NCBI GenBank assembly: GCA_965218625.1
Contig: CBDCLG010000022.1
Location: 1 to 32,779 of the forward strand
DNA: 32,779 nt
Reading direction: 5' to 3'
Origin: Bin5 sp965218625
GTDB lineage: Bacteria; Chloroflexota; Anaerolineae; Caldilineales; Caldilineaceae
Made by a program: the position numbers and the translations under genes. The notes beneath the pieces were generated by a model. It was not told where the DNA came from. It did not search any database and was given only the letters and a program-made list of their open reading frames with translations. Positions 1 to 6,692 of the stretch are shown piece by piece. How positions within the stretch are numbered: the stretch's first letter is position 1; each line of letters begins with the position of its first letter.

Positions 1-1
1 C

Positions 2-244
2 CACCATACCGCGCCTTCGATCGGCACGCGCGACACCCAACGATTCGACTACACCGTCCCATTCAGCCTCACGGGCTACCCAGCCGCCGTCGTACCGGTC
101 ACCCAGGACAATTACGGCCTTCCTGTCGCCGTCCAGATTATCTCTCATCCCTGGCGCGAAGACATCGTGCTCGCCCTCGCCCAGCATTTGGAGAAGGAGT
201 TCGGCGGCTGGAAGGCCAATTGCGCTGCCAGCCTGCAACTCTAG
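2..244 (+). CDS. Amidase signature family enzyme, C-terminal end (partial)
   Basis: The frame is open from the left edge of the window to a TAG stop at 242-244, giving about 80 residues with no start codon inside the window. The sequence matches the end of amidase-signature enzymes: a segment reading DYTVPFSLTGYPAAVVPV, then GLPVAVQII, then a closing helix REDIVLALAQHLE. In that family this is the last strand and helix of the core fold, after the Ser-Ser-Lys catalytic residues, which lie outside the window. The enzymes hydrolyse an amide such as a carboxamide, but the substrate cannot be told from this end. The codon pattern and clean stop suggest a normal intact gene cut by the window edge. 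Confidence 0.75.
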   Translation, partial: HHTAPSIGTRDTQRFDYTVPFSLTGYPAAVVPVTQDNYGLPVAVQIISHPWREDIVLALAQHLEKEFGGWKANCAASLQL

Positions 245-284
245 TGTTTTTGCGGCGTATTGGTGATAGGGAAGCCGCCGAATT

Positions 285-290
285 GGAGGA
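285..290 (+). promoter_or_regulatory. Ribosome binding site deciding the start at 295
   Basis: GGAGGA lies 4 bases before ATG 295, in the gap after the amidase stop. It favours this start over upstream in-frame codons. Confidence 0.6.
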
Positions 291-294
291 AGCA

Positions 295-756
295 ATGGAC
301 GAAGAACGAAGCGCCGAAGCTGCAGAGAGGGAAACGAGCGAAGAGAAACAGGAAACGGCAGGAGGCGACGATGTCGCCCGCGAGGTCAATCGGTTGGTCG
401 ATGCGATGGCAGTGGCCGTGAGCGGCGCCTGGAACAGCAGCCAGCGACACCGACTGGAAGGCGATCTGCGCGGTTGTTTGGCGACTCTGGTTGACAACCT
501 CGAGGAAGCGCTCAACCGATTCGGGCGCAGCGAGCAGGGTCAGGAGTTGCAGGACCAGGCGGCCAGGGTCGCCAGTCGCGTCCGCGAAAGCGCGCTCGCG
601 GCCGAATTGAAAGACGGACTTGCTCAGGGGTTGAGGACGGCTGCTGACGAAGTCCAGAGATTCGCGGGCAACTTCGAGGAGCAAGAGGCCGAGGCTGACT
701 CTTCCCAGGACATCGCAGTTGAAACAGACCCGGATGAGCCGGCCAAGGACCAATAA
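295..756 (+). CDS. Hypothetical acidic helical protein
   Basis: I do not recognise this gene. It encodes about 153 residues. The ATG at 295 is chosen because GGAGGA lies at 285-290, 4 bases upstream; the same frame could open earlier at 220, but that would overlap the amidase end and has no ribosome binding site. The first 25 residues are Glu/Ala rich and probably disordered. The centre (about 28-125) is Ala/Leu/Arg/Glu rich with heptad-like spacing, suggesting amphipathic helices that bundle or coil. The tail is acidic. There is no signal peptide, membrane segment, Cys or His motif. It follows the amidase on the same strand and converges on the epimerase gene 45 bases away. Confidence 0.65.
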   Translation: MDEERSAEAAERETSEEKQETAGGDDVAREVNRLVDAMAVAVSGAWNSSQRHRLEGDLRGCLATLVDNLEEALNRFGRSEQGQELQDQAARVASRVRESALAAELKDGLAQGLRTAADEVQRFAGNFEEQEAEADSSQDIAVETDPDEPAKDQ

Positions 757-801
757 AGGGAGGCGCCGTCCTCTTGACCCCCTATTGGGCCGCTATCGAA
801 T

Positions 802-2004
802 TCAGGGAAATACAAAGAAGAGCTTTGCCAGCTTCAGGATGCCCTGGCCCCACGGCACGCGATGGGAGACACCGCTGCTGTCTTTGAAGTTACTCAGGTT
901 CTCCAGATACCACTTGTAGTTGCGGACCAGCGCCTCTTTGTTGCTGAAGCGCGGCTGCCAGCCCAACATCCTCTGCGCCTTCCCTACCGAAACGAATGAG
1001 TCGGTGGCCGCGGTCTCATAGACCCACTTGTACAGCGGGGAGAGACCGAGCCGCTCCAACAGTCGCAGCGTCCAGATCGCGGGTCCCGCCGGCAGCGGGA
1101 TGATTCGTTTCCCGTGACCGGCATAGTCGAGCACAGCCTGATAGTCTTCTCGCATCGTCGTGAACTCGGTTGCGCCGACGTTGAAAGTGTCGTTTACGCG
1201 TGCCGCCGGCAGAGTCGCTGTTAGAAAGATCGCCGCGCACAAGTCCTCGACGTCCAGCAGTTGGTACCGATTTTTTCCTCTGCCCAGCATTGGGAAGTTC
1301 CTGCCGTCCTTCGCCCAATCGTAGAACAGCGCAAATACGCCCAGTCGTTCGGGCCCGATGAAGGTCTTGGGTCGAATTACCGGCACGCACATTCCCCTGT
1401 GGCGGTATTCCAGGCAGATCTCCTCGGCCCTGACTTTCGCTTCACCGTAAGGGCCGACGCCGATCAACCGGTCCTCTTCGTCCAATGGATGATGATCGGG
1501 GATTCCATACACGGCGGTGGAGGAAATCTGAACCGTCCGCCCGATTCCCGCCTCCCTGGCGACCTGTAGCACATTGCGAGTGCCGTCAATGTCGGTGGAA
1601 TAGATCTCTTCCGGGCTGTAAAGGGGGAGCGCCGCCGCGGCGTGAATCACCAGATCGACGCCCTCCATCGCCGTTCGCACCGCATCGAGATCCCGAATGT
1701 CTCCGTCCACAACCGTTATCGCACCCCTTTCGGGATAGTCAAAGGGAACCATGTCCAGTGACACCAGCCGTATGCCGCGTTTGCTTAGATAGCGCACAAG
1801 GTTGATGCCGAGAAAACCCGCTCCGCCCGTGATCAGCCAGGTCTGTCCAGCCGCTTGGCGCTCGGTGACCGCCGTTTCTGGAAGCGCAGAACTCGAATGG
1901 TCAACAGCGTGGTCCGGGCCGCTTTTCGCGGTGACCGAATTCGGGCTCTCGCCAACTGCCGCCCGGATATTCATGGCGCTCGACACTCCCTGCTCGACCG
2001 GCAT
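802..2004 (-). CDS. NAD(P)-dependent epimerase/dehydratase (extended SDR)
   Basis: The 400-residue protein belongs to the extended short-chain dehydrogenases, which act on nucleotide sugars or 3-beta-hydroxysteroid-like substrates. Visible motifs are the NAD-binding TGGAGFLG at residues 59-66, the VDGDIRD turn near 99-105, HAAA at 121-124, SSTAVYG at 161-167, and the catalytic YGEAK pair (Tyr186, Lys190). The C-terminal half carries the substrate domain with RPKTFIGPERLG and a WQP motif typical of epimerases. About 50 disordered residues precede the Rossmann fold. ATG 2004 lies 5 bases after the nudix stop, so the two genes are probably coupled. ATG 1974 is an alternative with GGGAG 11 bases upstream. 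The exact substrate is unknown; galT and a sugar kinase are within 5 kb, but no direct link is shown. Confidence 0.85.
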   Translation of the reverse strand: MPVEQGVSSAMNIRAAVGESPNSVTAKSGPDHAVDHSSSALPETAVTERQAAGQTWLITGGAGFLGINLVRYLSKRGIRLVSLDMVPFDYPERGAITVVDGDIRDLDAVRTAMEGVDLVIHAAAALPLYSPEEIYSTDIDGTRNVLQVAREAGIGRTVQISSTAVYGIPDHHPLDEEDRLIGVGPYGEAKVRAEEICLEYRHRGMCVPVIRPKTFIGPERLGVFALFYDWAKDGRNFPMLGRGKNRYQLLDVEDLCAAIFLTATLPAARVNDTFNVGATEFTTMREDYQAVLDYAGHGKRIIPLPAGPAIWTLRLLERLGLSPLYKWVYETAATDSFVSVGKAQRMLGWQPRFSNKEALVRNYKWYLENLSNFKDSSGVSHRVPWGQGILKLAKLFFVFP

Positions 2005-2009
2005 CTGTA

Positions 2010-2528
2010 TCAGGAACTGCTCTCCACTTCAATCCAGCGCTGCAAAAGAGAACGCGTCGAATCAAAGGCGATTTCAGTCGGAATCTCTTCCGGCCGGTAC
2101 CAGCCCGCTGCCTGGACGTCATCCGCCACATACGGGATGGCCGCAGACTCTGACGGGCCCGCTTCAAAGGCCAAGACAATCCCGATTCGCTCGCCTTCGT
2201 CATTGACCATAGGAAAGATGTCCAGGAGGTAACCGATTTCCACTGCCAGCCCCACTTCTTCGTTCAGCTCCCTTTGCAGCGCATCCAGCGGCATTTCTCC
2301 GGCGTCCATATAGCCGCCGGGCAGCGACCATTGGCCCTTCGCAGGATCGACGGCTCGTTGCACCAACAGGACCCTTCCTTCGTGCAGGATCAGGGCTATC
2401 ACCGCAACTTTCGGGTCATGAAATTGGACGAATCCACATGCCCGGCAAACGGGCCGGACGGCGTTGAAACGCGATTCCTCTACAATCGGGCCGGCGCAAT
2501 ACGGGCAGTAACGAAAGCTCCTGTTCAT
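2010..2528 (-). CDS. Nudix hydrolase with N-terminal zinc ribbon
   Basis: This 172-residue protein begins at ATG 2528 (MNRSFRYCPYC). A longer frame exists upstream but runs into the divergent promoter region and the neighbouring gene, so the shorter start is preferred. A CxxC pair at the start and a second CxxC (CRAC) 18 residues later form a zinc ribbon, as in NudC-type NADH pyrophosphatases and related proteins. The nudix box is complete: GGYMDAGE, then seven residues, then RELNEEVGL, with the metal-binding REx2EE core. Nudix enzymes cleave nucleoside diphosphates linked to another moiety; with a zinc ribbon, NADH- or ADP-ribose-like substrates are likely but not proven. It leads a two-gene unit with the epimerase and is divergent from the radical SAM gene. 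Confidence 0.85.
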   Translation of the reverse strand: MNRSFRYCPYCAGPIVEESRFNAVRPVCRACGFVQFHDPKVAVIALILHEGRVLLVQRAVDPAKGQWSLPGGYMDAGEMPLDALQRELNEEVGLAVEIGYLLDIFPMVNDEGERIGIVLAFEAGPSESAAIPYVADDVQAAGWYRPEEIPTEIAFDSTRSLLQRWIEVESSS

Positions 2529-2535
2529 TTCGGTA

Positions 2536-2568
2536 AGTATAGCACCTGCAGGACCGAAATGGTATACT
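2536..2568. promoter_or_regulatory. Divergent promoter region with symmetric -10 boxes
   Basis: The gap between the nudix gene (ATG 2528, minus) and the radical SAM gene (ATG 2575, plus) holds TATACT facing right at 2563-2568 and TATACT facing left at 2541-2536. The two boxes form an inverted repeat (AGTATA...TATACT) around a 21-base centre. Each box lies close to its start codon, implying very short or leaderless transcripts. No good -35 boxes are seen, so this is a tentative call. Confidence 0.35.
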
Positions 2569-2574
2569 TGCGTC

Positions 2575-3519
2575 ATGTTTTCTGCGGAAAATGACGCCTC
2601 GGTCGACCCCGGCCTGACTGTTACGCGCGCGAGACCAGCCCGCAGCGCACTGACGCGCACCGGCGGCTTTCTCACCGGTTTCAGCCATACCCTTCAACCC
2701 TACATTGGCTGCCGCTTCGGATGCAGCTACTGTTATGTACGGTTCTCAAACGTCCACCGTTTCCACAACGGAGGGTTGGAATGGGGGAACTACGTATACC
2801 CGCGGATTGGCATTGCCGATCATCTGGAACGCGAACTAACTCGGCTGGAAGAGAGGGATCAGCTGGCGCAAACAGCAGTCTTTATGTCGTCGTCAACCGA
2901 CCCCTACCAGGGGGCCGAACGCCGTTTCCTGTTAACCCGCCAGTGCCTTGCAGGCTTTTTGAGGAGACCGCCCGGCCTTCTTGTCATTCAGACGCGCTCA
3001 CCGCTGGCGTCAAGGGACTTCGACTTAATGGCGGCGCTTGGCGATCGCTGTCTTCTCAATGTCTCGGTAGAGACTGATCGAGATGACGTGCGTCGGCGCC
3101 TGACGCCGCGCTGCCCCTCGATTGGCAAACGTCTGGCTCTTGTCCGCCAGGCACGCGCAGCCGGCGTAGCGACCCAGGTGACGGTCAGCCCCTGCTTGCC
3201 GTACTCCGGGGTGGAGACCTTTGGTGAGCTGTTGCTCAGCGCCTGCGATCGGGTGGTCGTGGACAGTTTCGTCGCCGGTGACGGCTGCGGCGGCAGGCGC
3301 ACGGCCCGAACGGACATTCCCGCCCTTTACGCGGAGTCGGGTTGGCATGACTGGCGGTCGCAGGACGAAGCCCATCGACTTTACCAATGGCTGCGTGATC
3401 GGATCGGCGAGCTGGCTGGCTGGTCCCAGGAAGGGTTCACTCGGCAGGCCCGCCGCGTTACCGGCCTGGACCGAGAATTGGCGGCGGAGAAACCGCAAGC
3501 GAGGTCAAGCCCAAAATGA
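2575..3519 (+). CDS. Radical SAM protein, SPL/Rv2578c-like
   Basis: The 314-residue protein carries the cluster motif CRFGCSYC (Cys46, Cys50, Cys53; CX3CX2C), which binds the 4Fe-4S cluster that cleaves S-adenosylmethionine. The preceding segment GFSHTLQPYIGC and the following SSSTDPYQ match the family often annotated as Rv2578c-like or spore-photoproduct-lyase-related radical SAM proteins, of unknown substrate. A TIM-barrel core is suggested by the LLNVSVETDRDDVRRRL segment and by VTVSPCLPY. The protein is soluble, with no signal peptide. No ribosome binding site precedes ATG 2575; a -10-like box ends six bases before it, consistent with a leaderless message. Its stop overlaps the start of the ROK kinase gene, so the two are co-transcribed. 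Confidence 0.82.
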   Translation: MFSAENDASVDPGLTVTRARPARSALTRTGGFLTGFSHTLQPYIGCRFGCSYCYVRFSNVHRFHNGGLEWGNYVYPRIGIADHLERELTRLEERDQLAQTAVFMSSSTDPYQGAERRFLLTRQCLAGFLRRPPGLLVIQTRSPLASRDFDLMAALGDRCLLNVSVETDRDDVRRRLTPRCPSIGKRLALVRQARAAGVATQVTVSPCLPYSGVETFGELLLSACDRVVVDSFVAGDGCGGRRTARTDIPALYAESGWHDWRSQDEAHRLYQWLRDRIGELAGWSQEGFTRQARRVTGLDRELAAEKPQARSSPK

Positions 3520-4412
3520 CTCTATACGGCGGCATCGAAGCAGGGGGAACGAAATTCGTCTGCGCGGTCGGCTCCGGACCGGACGAGATTCGTGCTGAGA
3601 TTCGCATCTCCACCGAATCACCGGACGCCACGTTAGGCTGCGTTATCGACTTCTTCAAACAGCAGCAGAAGAAGCATGAGATCGCAGCGATCGGCGTCGC
3701 CTCTTTTGGCCCGGTGGACCCTGATCCGGAGTCGCCCACCTTCGGCTACATTACCAACACGCCTAAGCCGGGTTGGGCGCACACGCCGGTCGTCCCGCTG
3801 CTGCAAGATGCCTTCGGAATACCGGTCGGTTTCGACACCGATGTCAACGTCGCCGCTCTCGGCGAGCATCGTTGGGGCGCGGCAATGGGGGTCGATACGT
3901 TTGTCTATTTGACAATCGGCACGGGCATCGGCGGAGGCGGCATGGTAGACGGTAAGCTGATGCACGGGCTGCTCCACCCTGAAATGGGCCACATCGCCAT
4001 ACCCCATGACTGGGAGCGCGACTCCTTTGTGGGCGTCTGTCCATTTCACGGAGACTGCTGGGAGGGATTGGCGAACGGTCCCGCGCTTGAGGCGCGCTGG
4101 GGCCAGCCCGGTGAGACCCTTCCGCCCGCGCACGAAGCGTGGAAACTGGAGGCCCACTACCTGGCGTGGGGCGTCGCCAACATCATGATGATACTGTCCC
4201 CAAAGATGGTCGTGATGGGCGGCGGTGTCATGGAACAGGAGCACATCTTTCCCCTTGTGCGCCAGAATGTGAACTCTCACCTGAACGGTTACATTCAGAG
4301 CGAGACCGTACTGGAAGGGCTGGACGACTACATCGTGCCTCCGGCCCTGGGTGGCCGTTCCGGCGTCCTGGGCGCGATCGCTCTCGCACAGCAGGCCCGC
4401 GATCGCAGCTAG
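3516..4412 (+). CDS. ROK family sugar kinase, fructokinase type
   Basis: This 298-residue protein is a ROK kinase that phosphorylates a hexose with ATP in the cytoplasm. The N-terminal phosphate-binding loop reads GIEAGGTKF (residues 6-14). DTDVNVAALGE (107-117) holds the catalytic Asp, and TIGTGIGGG (133-141) is the second phosphate loop. A zinc site typical of the fructokinase branch is visible: EMGH (His159) and CPFHGDC (Cys175, His178, Cys181), followed by EGLANGPAL. These favour fructokinase over glucokinase, although mannose or related sugars are possible. The start overlaps the stop of the radical SAM gene by four bases (ATGA), showing translational coupling. The length is normal for the family. 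Confidence 0.88.
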   Translation: MTLYGGIEAGGTKFVCAVGSGPDEIRAEIRISTESPDATLGCVIDFFKQQQKKHEIAAIGVASFGPVDPDPESPTFGYITNTPKPGWAHTPVVPLLQDAFGIPVGFDTDVNVAALGEHRWGAAMGVDTFVYLTIGTGIGGGGMVDGKLMHGLLHPEMGHIAIPHDWERDSFVGVCPFHGDCWEGLANGPALEARWGQPGETLPPAHEAWKLEAHYLAWGVANIMMILSPKMVVMGGGVMEQEHIFPLVRQNVNSHLNGYIQSETVLEGLDDYIVPPALGGRSGVLGAIALAQQARDRS

Positions 4413-4418
4413 AAAGGC

Positions 4419-4862
4419 CTAATGCCAGTTAGCGAAAGCCATTTTTTTGTTCTGCAGGTAACCAGGTAGGCCCATGAGGCGACTGATGTAGATGCATAAG
4501 GTGTGTGCGGTCATCTTGGTGTAAAGGCGGGCGCACAGTCCGTGGAAAGCATGGGCATGGTTGGTCTCGATTTGGAACTGTTCGACCAACTGGCTGCTGA
4601 CGGTTTCAATGATTTGGCGCAGCGAGTTAAAGAGGCGGCGGACAGACCTGGATAGCTGTCGCTTCTGGTTGCGTCACGGCAAGGTGTGCAGACGGACGCG
4701 TCTGTGTTGCCAGAGTTCGGCTGCGTCCTCGGCACTGATATAGGCTTTGTCGCCGATGACGTGGCAATTGCGGTGTTGTGCCAAGAGTTCCCGTCCTATC
4801 ATCAAGTCAAAGACGCTGGCAGGCGCGAGCTCGAAATCGGGGATGAGACCGCCCGAATCTGG
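4419..4862 (-). pseudogene. IS982-family transposase remnant
   Basis: Reading the minus strand from about 4862 to TAG 4419 gives the C-terminal half of an IS982-type DDE transposase: LIPDFELAPASVFD, VIGDKAYIS (one catalytic Asp in GDKAY), RRVRLHTLP, then a TGA at 4676-4674, then RNQKR, SLRQIIETVSSQLVEQF (catalytic Glu in IETVSSQL) and HTLCIYISRLMGLP. The in-frame TGA sits where an Arg codon is expected (LP*RNQ for LPRRNQ), consistent with a CGA-to-TGA change. The N-terminal half is missing: no IS982 similarity is seen upstream of about 4862. The remnant ends 6 bases from the ROK kinase stop. I found no intact terminal inverted repeats. It is an inactive relic. Confidence 0.75.
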
Positions 4863-4937
4863 CCATCCTGACCGATCGGCGGACCGGCGCGTCCTTTCGA
4901 TGCACTGGCAGCGACCCGCGGCGAATGCGTGGGACGG

Positions 4938-4963
4938 CGCATCGCCTGCTGATAGGCGATGCG
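4938..4963. repeat. Perfect 10-base inverted repeat
   Basis: CGCATCGCCT at 4938-4947 and its exact complement AGGCGATGCG at 4954-4963 flank a 6-base loop GCTGAT. No T-run follows on either strand, so it is not a standard terminator. It may be a REP-like palindrome or part of a mobile-element end. Confidence 0.5.
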
Positions 4964-5109
4964 TTGGCGCAATGGGAAGCGGGCAGGATAGACAGCTCGA
5001 TTGCGGCCCTGCAGCCTTCGATTTCCAAGCGCAACCCACGCCCCCAACCCCGTTTTGCAGCAATTTTCGCAACATGTTACCGTGAATAACCGCCACGAAA
5101 ACGAAAACG

Positions 5110-5163
5110 GCCGCCCCGGGGAGGTACCCCCGAAAGCGGCACGCACGAGGGGATGTCTCGTGC
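5110..5163 (+). other. Two tandem hairpins, possible structured RNA leader
   Basis: The first hairpin has an outer stem GCCGC (5110-5114) with GCGGC (5136-5140) and an inner stem GGGG (5118-5121) with CCCC (5127-5130) around AGGTA. Two bases later a second, perfect 7-base stem forms between GCACGAG (5143-5149) and CTCGTGC (5157-5163) around a 7-base loop. No T-run follows. It lies about 110 bases before the small gene at 5275. I could not match it to a known riboswitch or ribozyme. Confidence 0.35.
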
Positions 5164-5274
5164 TTCTGAAATATTCTTGCACACCCCCACCAGCGATAAG
5201 ACGCAACCCGCGCCGCGGCAGTCGCAGGCGGTCGTGCTGCCGCGCTCTCCCTTCCCCCATACCAAGAGCAGGCC

Positions 5275-5595
5275 ATGAACCGCCCAAGACAATATCTCGG
5301 CGACAAACGCGTCGACCTCCTCCTCGCAAAGATCGAAACCTGCCCTCTCGCGGACTGGATCTTCATCCGCGAGAACAAGAAGCGCAGGCAACGCACCGAC
5401 CTCACCGGCTGGCTCGCCCTGCGCCGCTCCGTTAAAACCGGAGATCGGGTCACCTGGCTGCTCGACGTCGACATGGAAACAGCCCAGCTCGTCGACAACT
5501 ACGTAGCCTTCCACCATCACCAAGCCGGCATGGTACGCCCGCTCCTATCACCCGGGAACCTGGCCGGACCTTCCGGCCCTCACGGCCCCGACTGA
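5275..5595 (+). CDS. Hypothetical protein of the accessory island
   Basis: I do not recognise this 106-residue protein. The first 80 residues are mixed charged and hydrophobic and look like a genuine globular fold, with segments such as CPLADWIFIRENKKRR and VTWLLDVDMETAQLVDNY. The last 20 residues are Gly/Pro rich. There is no signal peptide, membrane helix or clear metal motif (a single HHH lies near residue 80). Codons favour C in the third position more strongly than in the flanking housekeeping genes, a trait shared with the next two genes and suggesting common foreign origin. The ribosome binding site is weak. It is followed 16 bases later by a TTG-start gene with a good ribosome binding site, so the genes probably formed an operon. 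Confidence 0.5.
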   Translation: MNRPRQYLGDKRVDLLLAKIETCPLADWIFIRENKKRRQRTDLTGWLALRRSVKTGDRVTWLLDVDMETAQLVDNYVAFHHHQAGMVRPLLSPGNLAGPSGPHGPD

Positions 5596-5611
5596 CAAAA
5601 GGAGATCCCCC

Positions 5612-6266
5612 TTGATCCGCCAGATCCTGCACGCTCTCGCCCTCGTCACCGTTACCCTCGCCATCCTTACCGGCATCGCCCTCGCCCAGGGAGACCTCTC
5701 CCTCGAAGGGATCGCCCAGCGGCTCAACATCACCGAGCGCCTCCTCGTCCGCCACCAGGTCGACATCGACGACCTCACCGACCGCCTCACCGCCCTTGAG
5801 ACCGCAGCCGCCGCCACCCCGCGCCCACGCAGGTCCCGACCGCAACACCCGTCCCCACCGCCGAGGCCGGCGCCGAACCGATGGAGGAGGCCGCATACCG
5901 CACCGAAGTGAAACGCATCCTCAACGGCAAAACGGCGCCGTAGAAGCGATGGGCATCTACGAGGGGCTCGTCGCCATGGGTGAGAAACACCCCTCCGTGC
6001 GCGACACCCCCACCTTCAACGAAGATCTCGAGCAGGCCCAGGAACGCGTCTTCGATGCCTGGCAAACCCTCGACCTTATGACCCCGCCCCCGCATCTTGA
6101 GACCTTCCACGAGCTTCTCATTGAAACGCTTTTCAGCTGCTACACTTCGACCGTAGAGTTCGCCAAAAACGATCAAGACGCAGACGCAAGGGCAAAGGAG
6201 CTAGTCAATCTCTGCACCGAGCAAGCCAACGCCGCCGGCGCCGACCCCGCCTGGAGGGACAAATAG
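5612..6266 (+). pseudogene. Secreted protein gene broken by two frameshifts
   Basis: TTG 5612 follows AAAGGAG at 5598-5604. The protein opens with a signal peptide (residues about 1-26, ending IALAQG), then a short helical segment EGIAQRLNITERLL and a coiled-coil-like stretch ending LTALETAAAATP. Here the frame shifts by -1 (within about 5800-5830) to a Thr/Pro linker (APTQVPTATPVPTAEAGAEP) and YRTEVKRILNGKTA, which meets TAG at 5941-5943. A second -1 shift before 5940 restores sense: VEAMGIYEGLVAMGEKHPSV, down to AWRDK* at 6266. Reading across all three frames gives about 217 residues: exported, with a low-complexity linker and a helical C-terminal domain. I do not know its function. The shifts may be decay or base-calling errors in C-rich runs. 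Confidence 0.6.
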
Positions 6267-6269
6267 CCT

Positions 6270-6692
6270 ATGTCCATCCGCCCTGAGCGCCGCGCGCTCT
6301 ACACCGAAAGCTACTCCGAAGTCACCGACCGCATCCGCTTCAAGCGCGCCGGTGATGCCCTCATGCGCGTCGAAGACCAGCTCCCCCGCGGCGCCTGGCG
6401 CTGCGGCCTCGAAGAGCGCGGCATCTCCAAGAGCACCGCCCAGCGCTTCATCTCGCTGCGCAAAAAGTATCCCGAAATGTCCCAAATTGGGACATTTTCC
6501 AGCGTATCAGCCGCCCTTGTGGGCAAAGCACAGAAAGAGAAACCGCCTGAACCGCAGCTCCAGCAAGAGCCGCCGCCTTCGTCCAGTACGCGCAGCGCCT
6601 GGCACGGCAGTTCAGCGCCGGCGCCACCGGCATCTCCGCCTAGCACTCTTTTTTCATTCCCGAATCCAGGCTACCCAATAGAGTCCGCATGA
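6270..6692 (+). CDS. DUF3102-like protein, possibly frameshifted at its end
   Basis: ATG 6270 lies 3 bases after the preceding stop, with GGAGGG at 6253-6258. Residues about 15-75 resemble the DUF3102 family found in phages, plasmids and other mobile elements: GDALMRVEDQLPRGAWRCGL, then ERGISKSTAQRFISLRKKY, then QIGTFSSVSAALV. The GISKSTAQRF segment looks like a helix-turn-helix recognition helix, so DNA binding is plausible but not shown. The in-frame tail beyond residue 90 is low-complexity Pro/Ser and unlikely to be native. A -1 shift between 6551 and about 6585 would instead give AAFVQYAQRLARQFSAG and stop at TAG 6641-6643, which looks more like protein. The four-base overlap of the in-frame stop with galT is then probably accidental. 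Confidence 0.55.
   Translation: MSIRPERRALYTESYSEVTDRIRFKRAGDALMRVEDQLPRGAWRCGLEERGISKSTAQRFISLRKKYPEMSQIGTFSSVSAALVGKAQKEKPPEPQLQQEPPPSSSTRSAWHGSSAPAPPASPPSTLFSFPNPGYPIESA

Larger units (their letters stand above)
4863..5274. other. Non-coding stretch with three inverted repeats
   Basis: I see no convincing gene in this ~410-base stretch. Frames that are open here have arginine/proline-rich translations typical of GC-rich noise. It holds a perfect 10-base inverted repeat at 4938-4963 and two adjacent hairpins at 5110-5163, listed separately. It separates the transposase remnant from the small gene starting at 5275 and may be its leader or the broken end of the element. Confidence 0.5.

Noticed and set aside
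5001..5435. Plus-strand frame overlapping the hairpin region
   Set aside because: The translation is Arg/Pro/Cys-rich and overlaps the better-supported gene at 5275; a GTG at 5082 has no ribosome binding site.
6689..6692. Four-base ATGA overlap of the DUF3102-like gene with galT as evidence of an operon
   Set aside because: The last ~30 codons of the upstream frame look like noise after a probable frameshift, and an earlier stop at 6641-6643 fits better.
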